From Ancylostoma caninum (Eukaryota; Nematoda; Chromadorea; Rhabditida; Ancylostomatidae): 64,000 bases of DNA. Within the stretch, counting starts at the first letter, position 1. Each line of letters begins with the position of its first letter. This document shows positions 12,101 through 24,100 of this stretch, piece after piece. Under the pieces are notes generated by a model. That model did no database searches. It was given only the letters and a program-made list of their open reading frames with translations, and was not told the DNA's origin. The translations under genes were made by a program, and so were the position numbers. The stretch spans positions 2,146,001 to 2,210,000 of the forward strand of contig JBAJFG010000047.1 in NCBI GenBank assembly GCA_037903475.1, given 5' to 3'.

Positions 12101-15100
12101 GGGTAAACGTTTTGACGATGGGTTAATTTGTGGTGTTTTAACACATTGCATGTGCTATTAAGATTACCCAGGGTAAACACGTTCGCACCTAACAAATTCA
12201 CCCATGACCTAGATGCATCTCTGAGATTACCCGTGGTGAACGTGTTGACGCTCGCGTTGGCAATAGGTGAACTTGAGTGGTGTTAACACGTTTACCCTGG
12301 TTAATCTCGACGATGCATGCGGCTAAATCTTTAATACGGCCTCAACCTGTTTACCCTGGGCAATATCAATTATGCCTCTAGGCTCTGGAAAAATGCAGAA
12401 GCAGCCTATAATTTACTGCAAAATTGCTTAGTCATAACCAAATAAAACCGAAGTTAAGTAATATAAACCCTCATCAGCGTTTTTTTTTTCCAAACCGGTT
12501 TTTTCATAGTCGTTATAATTATAGGAATGAGCGTGTAGTATTTGTATGGAAAGCAATTTTCAGGACTCGTGACCATGAATGGACGTCGCGATCGCAGCTG
12601 TAAATCCTCGACACGAAAAGGCGGCAAAAACGCTTTTAAATTGAATCGCTCATTGAAGCACATAAGCCGATTCGAGGCGAGTGAGGTGTGATTGTCCGAA
12701 TGAGTTACATTGAATGAGGTGGCGCTGGTTGCGCGACACTATGAGGCAGCAGACCAGATTGGAAATGAATGAAACGTACACCACGCTGAGGCGATTGCGA
12801 GGGGTGCCAAACAACAATCGGCTGGGGAATGTGCCGACACTGTGCGTCGCGAGCCAGCCTTATTTGGCGGCAGCTCTGTCTGTGAGTGTGTGTGTGGCGT
12901 CGCTGGACTGTGGATTAGATAAGAGTATTACAAGCGGAATACAAAGAAAACCAATCGTCGCGCAGTGCTGTGAGCACGCCGTCACCGCCATCATCGCCGT
13001 CGCCACCTCCGTCGTCGCCGCCGCCGCCGCCGCAGCCACATACAACCCCTACACCTCGCCTGATCATAAACACATCGATCGCGCATATAATCGCATTAGC
13101 ATAAAACGATAATACGAATAACTGGTCGTCTCTGACTCGAAGCACACGCCGAGGAAGATCACGCAGCCGAATCTCAGAAGGGGAGTCCAGTGATGCACCC
13201 ATTGAAATAGAACAATTCAAAATCGATGTGGCGATTATGCGATAACCGAAAGTTGCAGCAAAATCGTTTGAATCTTCGTTTCTTGGAAGGTGGTCGCGTT
13301 TTCGTGGAAATTAATTGTCTTATTGACGCCATCACCTAGGAATAGTAGACGTTCTGCTAATATGAGATGCCAATGACAGGTCCAACGGTTACACTGTAAC
13401 TTAGTACTGCTTTGTAGTGGCGGACGCAGAAATAGACAACCAAGACGGCTGGCATGGAAAGGAACAAGGAGTCTCCGCCATTTTGGGAACCGGATGGCAA
13501 TAATTTCAAGAATGACTTAGGTAAAAATACTAAGTTTAATACCAAATAAATAAAAAAAATAAAAGTGTAGAAAACAATAATAGGACAAAGAATCAAAAAT
13601 AAACTTAAACAACGTTTCTAACTACTTTATAAAGCACTTTTGAAAATTTTAACAGCCCATTCTCGGTACGTCTCCCAGTGCTGTTCAATTATTTTGAACA
13701 AATCATCAGGATTTGGTGATCATTCCAATCAGCGCCTCGAAATTGTCATATAATAAACAAGTTTTTATGAGACAGCAGAAAAACGGTGAAGTGGAGCCCC
13801 TTCCATCGCATCAGAATAACTCTGAATTTGTGCCTCATGAATATTCACTGGATTTCGAGTACCAAAATCCAATTTCGATCTCGGCCTGTGTGATCCAAGC
13901 ACTCTTCGCTATTTGCTTCTTTAGAAATAATAGACACTACGCTCCAAAAAAAGGATTGATGAATGCGTATGGATGCGTCAAATCCCTGGCGGCTCGCCAA
14001 CAATTTCCCGAAATGCGACCTGTTTTACTCACAACTATAATAATCTAGAAGATCTTCATCCCGAGAAAAAGTATCATTCTTCTAGTGAGCCAAAGAACTC
14101 AAAAACTGGTGATTGAGCCTTTTCAAAAGCTCTATTGAGGGCTTACATCTCACAGCTACCTAATAAGGAGAAAACAATGGCAATTGAGCTCATCCAGGAC
14201 TGTCGAAAGTGGGGGAATGAGCTTATTCAACAGCTTAATTTACGAGGAAAATGCACACCACAAGACTAAGTTGACCTCGCTTAATCAACTGAAACATACT
14301 GCAGCGGAAGTTCGGAATGGCCGAAGTGATGAGGCAGTGAACGCTAACAAGTACGTGCTAAATACCCTAAAGGCAATGAATGAGGGCTAAGTAGCGGCCG
14401 GGGCTTAGTTAAGGAGGGCGGTCGATACGCTCATTAGCTGATAGGCTGTCGATTAGAAGCCGGCCGCCGCGTGGCCAATCATCGGCGGCGGCCACGCCCA
14501 CGATTAACAGCTACCGCGACGGCCACGGCGGCCACGGCGGCGCCGGTGCTGCTGCCGTGGCGGTGGTGGTCGCCGCACTAGGAGGTGACCTTAGTGCAGA
14601 CGCGCGTCGCCGCGTGTGTGGCCTCCTTGAGGGGAATTTTATTGGCACAGGAGTTTCTCAGGTATTGTCTTTGTGACCTCGTGAGCGGGCTCGAATCGCG
14701 ATTAATCGCATAATGAGAGCCGACGCCGCACAGTCAAACGCGAATTTGTCGCGTGCAATGCAAACGGGCCGCCGGCTAGGGGACAGTCGCTGAAAAAGTC
14801 TCGCCTTGAAACGATCGTAGCACATTTTGGATTAGTATAGACACTTTCTTCGAAGTCATTGTGCACATGAGCTCTTCTAAAGCAGATGGATCTTATTAGC
14901 ATCTAAAGATGTAGCCAAAATTATCTTTGTTGTAAATAAACGTCACTTTGGGCTAATCCCCTTTGAGCTAGATATGGCCTAACCCTCACAAGCTGAGAAC
15001 GCTTCTAATAACCATAGAAGAAAAAGAAAGTGTCGGGTTGTGCCATGCGGTGAAAGACTTTTAAGTGAGGTCGACCAAGGTGATCGAGGTAATTAGAGTA

Positions 15101-18100
15101 GGCTATTATGCACTGCAAATCTGCGTAGGACCTAGCAACTCTGTAGCGGTTGTTGTGGAAAAAAAATTGTCGGGAGAAACGTCACAATTATAATTCAAAA
15201 TAAGTAGATCTGGAGAAGATTTGAATGCATTGAAAAACGACCATAATTGGCAAGTTTTGGAAGAAAATCAAGATTCTGTAACAGATTACTTATGTGTAAA
15301 CGCAAGAAGTCGAGCTAGACCTAATTATTTGTTGAAATTGGGCGCATTTTGAAAGCAATACTTCTGGAGCTGAGTCATGATAATGGTTTGCTTATGATTA
15401 CAAGAGAGAAACCTAAGAAGAGAAAGAAACAATTGTTTTGAGCAATAGCGGACCCCATTTGCAGACTTTCTCGAATTTTAGAGTAGCTAATAGAACTACT
15501 GATCCACCTGACGCAGTAAATTATAGTCATACTGATAAAAAAATGGTAGTTATTACAAATGAACAGAAAAGTATTTACTGCCAATGCAGGGCCAGGTTCG
15601 ATGATGTGAACGATAATGAGGTGTCGAGTAGGAGTATACGTTTGCGCTCATGTTGATATGACCGATGCATGACAAAAGAAGTGCGTGAGACGCAGGTAGG
15701 TTCGCAATAAACCGTGATGAGAGCAACGTGTGAATGTGTGGCCCGGCTAGGAGGGTTTGCGCTTGGCAAACACCCATTAATATGACCATAATGTACAGCC
15801 GGGAGAATGCGATCGAATACGATTGGAACTTGAATTAGGGAAAGACAAACATTACCGCACTGTCTTCACGAGTCTGTATGTAGAGAGCAGGAGGAATTTC
15901 CAAGAAAAGTGGATTTTTTTTCCGAGCAAAGCATGAAGTTACTGATATCAGTTGCATATGTTGCATCTCTTCCTCATAAGATTTTCACTACAAAGTTTTT
16001 TGATGTGCAAAAATAACCTTTCATCCTCATTTCGAATGCGGGAAACGCATAAATGGCTGCCAAATTCAGGAGATCATGTCAGATCAGCAGCAAAATGAGC
16101 GGGACGGTAATCTGCCACACGTGCATCTACCGTGATCATGCCCCCACTTAGTCGGAATCGTATTTATTTGTTTCCTTCCTACCATAAACATCACAGCTTG
16201 ATCCTTATTCACTCTCTGCCACTCCATTGGACGCAACTCTATCCGATTCCAAAGCGCGGAGTTGCTGTGACGTTGCTTTACAAGACGCCTCGATGGCACT
16301 GTGATTGTTGCGCTATGAGAAATTGAGGAGTGGGGGTGTGGGTCATGATGAGGCAAAATGGGGCGGCGTCTTCCCATCCTTCGGCGTCGACTCGAACCCA
16401 CTCACATTCAAATTTGCATGGGCAACTATGGTGAAATCGCGCGCGAATTAGTGCGAGTAGGTCCTGAAGGGCGGGGCGAGGGTTCGAATGAACCAATCGC
16501 AGACACATTGCCCACCCACTTTTGCCTCATCATGACCCACACCCGAGGAGTGGCTGTGCCGGGCGCTTGCAAGCCGATTGATGTTGCTGTGCCGTTGCTC
16601 CAAGTTGCTGTGCCGTTGCTACAAGAACATCGAGATGTTGTTGCGCCGTTGCTCCAGTAGCACTAAGGTGTTGCTGTGTCGTTGCTCCAGCAGCACGAAG
16701 GTGTTGCTGTGTAGCGGTCACAGCGATTCCACAGCGTTGATTTATATTTACACCCATGAAAATAAAAAAATTGCCTCTTTGAAGAAGTTCGCTGATATGA
16801 GTAGTCCAGGTGAAGGTTCTGCACCATACAAAACCGTCGCGAAAACGCTCATATAAAGTCTATACCATAACGTATGACATATCTGTGAAGGCCCACAGGG
16901 ACTCCAAAAAGCGACTTTCCAAGAATTTGAAACTCGCTCAAAATGCACAGTGCAGTGTAGCATGGCACTACTAAAAAAGAGCAACGGCACAGCCATCAGA
17001 TGAGGTAGTCGAGCCGTCACAGTGAACCAGACACTTTTCAGTTCGTTTCGCGAGCGATTACGACGTCGAATGAAGGGATGACAAAAACGATTTGGCCGAT
17101 TATGAGGAACGAAGAATCATAGACTCCTAAGCGACGCATTATTCATCAGCTCAATGATACGTGAGGGACATTTCTTATGGAACACCCTTAAAACATGTCA
17201 TACTGTTCAAGGTGACGGCTGGAAAGTCATTATGAATTCGAAACTAGTACATAGCAGCTGGTGAAATGAGCAGTTTGAACAGATAGGTTGTTATTTTTGA
17301 GGATGAGGTTGAGCGTAGTTCAAATCCTCGAGCTCAATGATCTCGAATAACCCACCACACCAATTGAAAACCCGAAAACACGAATGAATTCAGCAAGTAA
17401 TTTAGAAGTGTTGGAACGTGACACAGCAGTGCGACGAGTTGGCTCCCCGGTTATTCTTATTATTCAAAGCGGTGGTGCGTGTCAAATAAATCGACAATCT
17501 ATCAATCGATCCGTCATCGCACAAAACAAGTTGGGCTGCTCAACTATCTGAGTCTCGATATTCATAGAAGTTGGAAAATGAAGTGGGATTTCGCTTGGAG
17601 AACATTGTTTGGATCAGAAAACGGGGATCTTCTGGGGTATGGATGGAGTAATTCCAAGCAAATTCTCCCTGAAGAATTCGTCAGACTTAGAAAAGATATG
17701 GTTCAGATATTGGGTAAGGTTTTTAAGTTAATGCTCGTTGGGGGAGGAGGCTTTGGGTGCCAAGGTGCAAGACTCTCAAGAATTCTAGAAAACAATACAT
17801 TCCAACACAATTTAGTTTACTACAAAGGTAGATCACTTCTGTTTGCCTAGAAGCAGAGTGTGTTTAAGGTTCACGCAAAATTTACCCAAGCCAAATAACC
17901 TAGGGATTTTGAGGTGATAAGCCATAAGAAAAGATCCTTCGGGATTTGAGAACAGCCTCATTGTGCCTTTCAGGCAACTGATTGCTTTTTTTGGGGTCTG
18001 CAGTGGGGTATAACGCCAATTTTAGCGTTCACATCACCGTAGCTAGTCATCAATTTCTTAATACGCTGACCCAAACTGACAACCAAGGTCAATCCTACTC

Positions 18101-21100
18101 AACTGTTGACTACTATAAAACACTCTACATAAAGATGAGTCCAACCATAGTCATTCGGCTTTGTCTTAGCTGATCGCACCCTAATCGCCTTAATAGCGTT
18201 CGATCGCTGCGATCAATTAGTAATCACTGTTTGCTGAGTTGATTTGCAGCACCGCACCTTCGTCGCGACGGCCGGCGTACTGTAGGTGAGCTTATATCGT
18301 CGGACGTCGTTGGTGTCGTGATTCCAAGGCAAACAATAAATGAGCGAATGGAAATGTTTTCGCTGCGTGAGATTAATTCGCCGGCACGTGCCGTGACTCA
18401 TTCGACGTCTCGCTTGACTCAACCAACCACCACCACCACGACGTCGCGACGCGCAACGGCTACAAAAGTGCCCGGAAAAATCGCGATCATTGAGGGGACC
18501 TGGGATTTCTTGACGTTTTTAGTAAAAGGACAAACTGTGAAATTTAATGACTGAAATGACTACGGTAAAACATCCAGACAAAAGTTAATGGAGACTGCAA
18601 ATCAGAAGCACAGCCATGCATTCGGAACCACGAGTTTGAATAATTTTCGTGTATACCGTGAACTTTTATGTTCCTCATTTGCCCAATGACCAATCTGAGA
18701 GAAACTGTCTGACATGGATGGCCTGAAATTATTGCTTAGCTTTCGTATATAGTGAGGTCATGCACGAAGCGGAAGCTAAACAGTAATCTACTTTAATTTT
18801 TCCCCTTTCTTGTTTGTGTTTGTTTGCTTAAACAGGTTGAGCTACGTCCTCGAGATCTTGGAGAATCAAACAGTTTCAAGGTTTTTGAGATCTTAGATTC
18901 GTACAGCATTCTGATTTCACGAGTGAACTTCAAAAAAAAAGTCCTACTCAAACACAAAATATTTCGCTCCAGATTTTCCACCAGGACTTGAGATCTTTTC
19001 CACAATTTGGTACTATAATCTACATCTTAAAAATACGTACACACATGCATACTTAAAAAATACGTACATACATATGTACATACTTACTTCTTTTGACTAT
19101 TACGTTCCAAGCGTTGAAAGTAGTTGAATCAAATAAAAAAGCAATCAACTGCACTGAGTGAACCTAGAAACCATTTATTTTTAGACAAAAATCATTTTTA
19201 GACATGATAAGTTTTCAATAAAGTCAATAAAAGTAGGATAAATCCTTGTCCGGAAACTGCTGCGCTGGTTCGGCCCATTGGCGAGAGGCACAGCTTCTGC
19301 TGAGTTGAGAACGAGCAGTTTTGGTGTAGGGGAATATCCAGGCGTGCGTTAAGTACCGTGAGCTTCTCTACTCTTGTATTTTTGCATTTTCTAGTAGTTG
19401 TATTCTTTTCTGTTCTATTTTCGATGCAAGATATTGAAGTAAACATGCCCTTATTAACTTAACGACAGTATCCCATCTCGTTTTTCGTACTGGAGCTATC
19501 CACAGATCCTGTCAACAGGTAGGTATGTGTGTATATCAACAAATACTCCTCACGCTGATTTCAACAATGTATAACACGTAAAGGCAATGAAAACCTAATG
19601 AACAGTGATATGTTTTAATATCACTTTGTCCCAGCAGAATGGTTTAGACCTCTTCGTAAAAATGGCTTTAGAAGGCATTTTGAAAAATATTTCTTGTACT
19701 TTGGGGGAAACAGCGTGTTGAGAAGATCCACAACATGTCAATCACTCAAAAATTCACCTGGGACAAGGCCTAAAATGAATGGGGAAAGGGGGCATGTGTC
19801 AAAGAACCGTAGCAAGATCTAAGGGCTATACCGAAAGTCTAACGCAGGTTTAAATAATGATTCCTATGAAATGTCAGGAATTTAACTGCTGGATTTCAAA
19901 CATGCTCTTTGCTACGTATGTATGACCTATGTAAAACCTATCATTTAAAAAGAGAAAAATCGATTTCAGGAACTATTAGTTCGGGCAATAAGTTCCTCTG
20001 AGCATTCAATGTATTTTCACGGAGTGGACTAGTTGAATTTAGGTTTTTTTTTGGAATTTAGTATCAGCAGTACTTCTTCTCCACATCTAAAGCAATTCCT
20101 TGCGGAAAATAGTCTTACGACTGTATGAACTGTGCATACAGAACAGGGTTCATCCTCCAGCCCAAAATCGACCTCATTGAAGCAGACATCCACTTCTGCA
20201 CTGTCCGTTCAACAGTAATGGCTTCCACTTAGACGCTGTTAAAATCCCCAGCAGCTTGAGCTGTATTTATCCCACTATTGTAGAGAAACAGTTGGAGCTG
20301 TCGGTGGTTTGCGCTCTTGTGGAACTAGAGGGTTCCATGCGACCGAAAATGAGAAATAGCGGCAATTGGGGAAATTGCTTATAATTTTTGTGAAGAGCAA
20401 AGCAAGAGCTACAGAATGACCTATAACAGACTATCAGAGTTAGCTAAAATCATCGTAAAAGATCGAGTTGAAAAAAGTGATCGCCTCTAGCTTTCCACGC
20501 ATCTAAGCTGTTGGTGCAACCAAGCCATCATTAAGGAGGCAGGACTATAACGATAGTAAAGGAGCATATTTGGATATCTTATGCCTCATCTTGCCTTAAA
20601 AAGAAAACTCAAAATCTTCTCATCCGAAATCAGACATTTAATACCTGATAACCTAATAAAAGCTGCTGGATAAGACCTAAACAAGATTGAAATGTAAACA
20701 GTATAAGACTAGAGTGCATATAGCTGCATGAGATTATGAAGTCCAACCAGTTTCAGGAGGATAAGAATGGGAGAAATGAGATTTTCTCTCATGATAATGT
20801 AAACTGTTTAGATATGAATTTCAACACTTCCGGTTTCGGGGTTAAGAACTACATAGACCGGTTGTGCGAATTCCTTCATGCCCCCCCCCGGGTTTATGGT
20901 TCATGATTTAGAATGTATATACATAGCATACATTAACATTTGGCGAGGAATGTGATAGTCAAACTATGTACGACTTGCCACCTGAAAAGCTGAATAAGAT
21001 TACCGTAAACTGCATCCGCTAAATGGTTGAATGTCATGAACTTTTGCAAATGACACAGCAAATGACCGTACGCTTTATCTGGCACGAGGCAGATGCTGGC

Positions 21101-24100
21101 GACCATTCCCACATGACTCGTCCAAGTGATTCAGAGGAAATGCCGCATAATGGCGATTATGGAGGGTGAGGGAATGCTAACGAGAATCTTGTCCCTGGCA
21201 GCGCTATTAATGACCAAGCCGATGTTTCTAATAGTCAAGGAGCGTCGGGAAAATTCACGGTCAATACATTTGTATTATAAGAATTTCCAATAATTTCTTT
21301 GAATCTTGTTTTCGCTAGAGAAAAATAAATATCCGCATGATATTACAGCAAACCCCTTTCACTTAAAAACCTACCATCTGTACCCGCTGCAAGTGCTTGT
21401 CGGTTCTCGTGTGAAGCTGGAAATTTGCCTTTAAATTGGTGTGGTACGGGCAGAGATGGCAGCGAAATACTCCTCCACTCATCGATATATCGCCATGCGA
21501 TGGGCGTGATCGATCCTGAAAAGATGCAGTCAAAACAAATTGAAAAGCGCTTTGACTTCGCTTTCTTTTTTCCTGAATACACAGCATTCTGTGTGGCTAC
21601 ATTGTACCGCATGTACTGTCTAGTGATAGCCGAAACAGAACTTCTTGACACTCCGAAATTACTGTTTGATATATGTGCTTGCTAGTAACCACACCAAGGC
21701 CTGGAAATATAAGTAATCTACTGGGAATGCGCACCAGAAGGAACAGATTACCTAATCCTAAAACCCGTCATAATTTCTGCGAAAGATGGTAACAGCATCA
21801 GTGTCACCAAAAGCTCTGCAGAAACAATTCCACCACGTACAAATGCAGGATAGGATATCATTTCGTAAATATGTATTCTACGGCTTTACATATATTTTGA
21901 AGTTCACCGTCCCTTGTGAAGCGCTACCTGTTCAACTTACCACAACAGTTTCTAAATATAGCTACTGCGACAAAAAGATGTTTGAAGTATACGGATCTCT
22001 TCAAGAAGATACGGAGAAGCTGCACTATTCTTATTTATGAATTTACCTATATCACCTTATGCGTGCGTTCACCGTGCGTCAGACGCACACATCCATTTGC
22101 AGAGGATTTCCGAAAATTCCGGTCAACAGGACATCTACATTGTGAATGGAAATAACGCGCAGTCACTACGAAGAGCTGCGAGGTAGCAAAGGGTGCGTCT
22201 GTCGAATGCAGACAGCTAGTATAAACTGCTCTTGTCGCAGAATACACAGGGTGGTTCGAGATCACGGAGACACACCAAAAGGTTCATATCAAACGTTAGA
22301 GAGCGAGTTGCCAATTCTGTTTCCAGTACGGTATTTTTCACTTCACGCTGAACAAAATTTACCGACAGATCTCATGAACTCTCCTGCCACCGGCGAGAAA
22401 AGACATGAAGAATTCGAACTAGGCACCTGCTGTGGCACGGAAGTGCAGTCTCCCTAGATAATCTCACCCTTGTAGAGGCGTTTGTGCCAAGGATTGAACA
22501 ATTTTATGAGAGTAAAATTAGTTTTTTGTCCATGATTTAATATTGTAACGAGGAATCTGCACGAATGAATGCTGATAGGATTTATGAGGGAGCCGACATG
22601 ACTTCCTGTGCAAAAACAGGCAAAAACATCTGTTAGGTCAGTTCCCGGTTCCCTTTTCAGTGTTTAGTTAGGGAATTGGGACGTATTAGGCTTACGAACT
22701 TCCATTCTTGAAGTTGTAAGGGGTGTTTCCCTCATCGTACAATTAATGGCGTTGATTTTGTTTTGATGAGCACTTCCAGCCCGTGTCCAGTTTCGGCGTA
22801 TCAGCACCAAATATCAGGTCTCATAGCCATGGTAGGTGGCCTTCCACAATCACCTTAATGTTTTTCTGTTTTCCACTCCTTCTATTTTCAGTGTGCTGGT
22901 AGGTAATCCTTCTGCAAAATCCTAAACGCCTAGCATAGCCTGTACGCCTAGACTTCACGAAAAATATAACTGAGTGAAATAACTAAGCTTCGCTGACGGC
23001 TAGCCGTTGCTGAAGTTCATAGTGTTAGGTGTTAGGTATTGTTTTGGAAGAAGCTGTACAATTAAACGGATGAACAGCAGAAGAGTGGATGCAGAATGCC
23101 AAAATTCGAGATACATACGTATGAAAACGCGCATCGTGCGCTTGTCTCCGTAATTTTGGACCATTATGTAAACAATCTATTGGGAATGCGCACCAGAAGG
23201 AACAGAACATCTGAGTTAGATGAATGTATGTGGGCGACGGGGTCTGTCTCAAAGTTGCCACAGCGCTCTATTTATCAAATTTATTTTGTGGGGTTAAGGT
23301 TTCTTCCACATCGGTTCTGCACTGTTTTGTTTTATACTAATACCATAGAAACAGTGAATAAAATCAGTTAAAGAAACAGTACAATTTCGAGCGAAAAAAT
23401 TATATGACACTGCTTTCAAATCCACAGCGATAACCTTTGTGCATCAACACTGCAACGACAAAGCAACTTCAGAGGGTGGATGCCGTTGCAGTGTTATCAC
23501 GCCGTGGTTGGCGTTGCGTTGCCGTTGCGCATATCGGTTAGCAGCAACACGAGCATGGCGGTTTGAGGGTGTTGTTGTCAGACTTCGGCAGGAACTTGAC
23601 TAAAGGCAAGCGGGACTACAGGTACGGGTACCCTGATTCAGTAGTTGCCCATTTAGCAATGATTAGCCTTGAGCTATCATCCATGCAGATGAACTGAGAC
23701 TGTCAAGGAATCATCGATCCAAAGGGTATGATATAGCCAGAAAATTACAGAAGGGTCGCTTAGGATACTGCTAATGGGCGCCCAGAATCTCAAATCTGTT
23801 GCTACAAATCTTTCCAGCTTCTAAGCCCTACTGTCAAATGCTTTGCTTTCACTATAGCTTGCTGCCCTCTACAGAAACAGCGGAACTAATCTGATTGTGA
23901 AGGATTTGCTCCGGCTCAAGCTGCCACTTCAATTCCTCCTAATTCCATATACTTGATAACGTTTACAGATAGCTGTTAAGGTGCACCTGACTCGGCATCA
24001 ATTTCAATCAAGAATCACGTTCTTGCACTGTCATGGTACTATCCCTGTGCTGAAATTTGATATCTTACCTTATCGGCATGTGCAATCATTTCCTCCAGAT

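Larger units (their letters stand above)
10982..21374. other. zfh-2-like intron 8 (10.4 kb)
   Basis: This is the largest intron. Contents I can support are palindromic TTACCC repeats (12030-12375), a GC-rich block with a GCC run (12700-13060), a strongly GC-rich block (14390-14640), an inverted-repeat element (16336-16542), a GTTGC-type array (16570-16715), a GC-rich block at 18180-18480, a mariner-terminus-like sequence at about 19976, and a C9 tract at 20881. I saw no coding exon of this gene in it. Confidence 0.7.

Noticed and set aside
16440..16500. GGTTCGAATGAACC as a tRNA B box
   Set aside because: It resembles the TΨC arm, but no matching acceptor stem, D arm or anticodon arm could be folded around it.
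17479..17850. 123-codon plus-strand frame
   Set aside because: Lies inside the 10.4 kb intron. The NTG start is not ATG-supported and no motif is seen.
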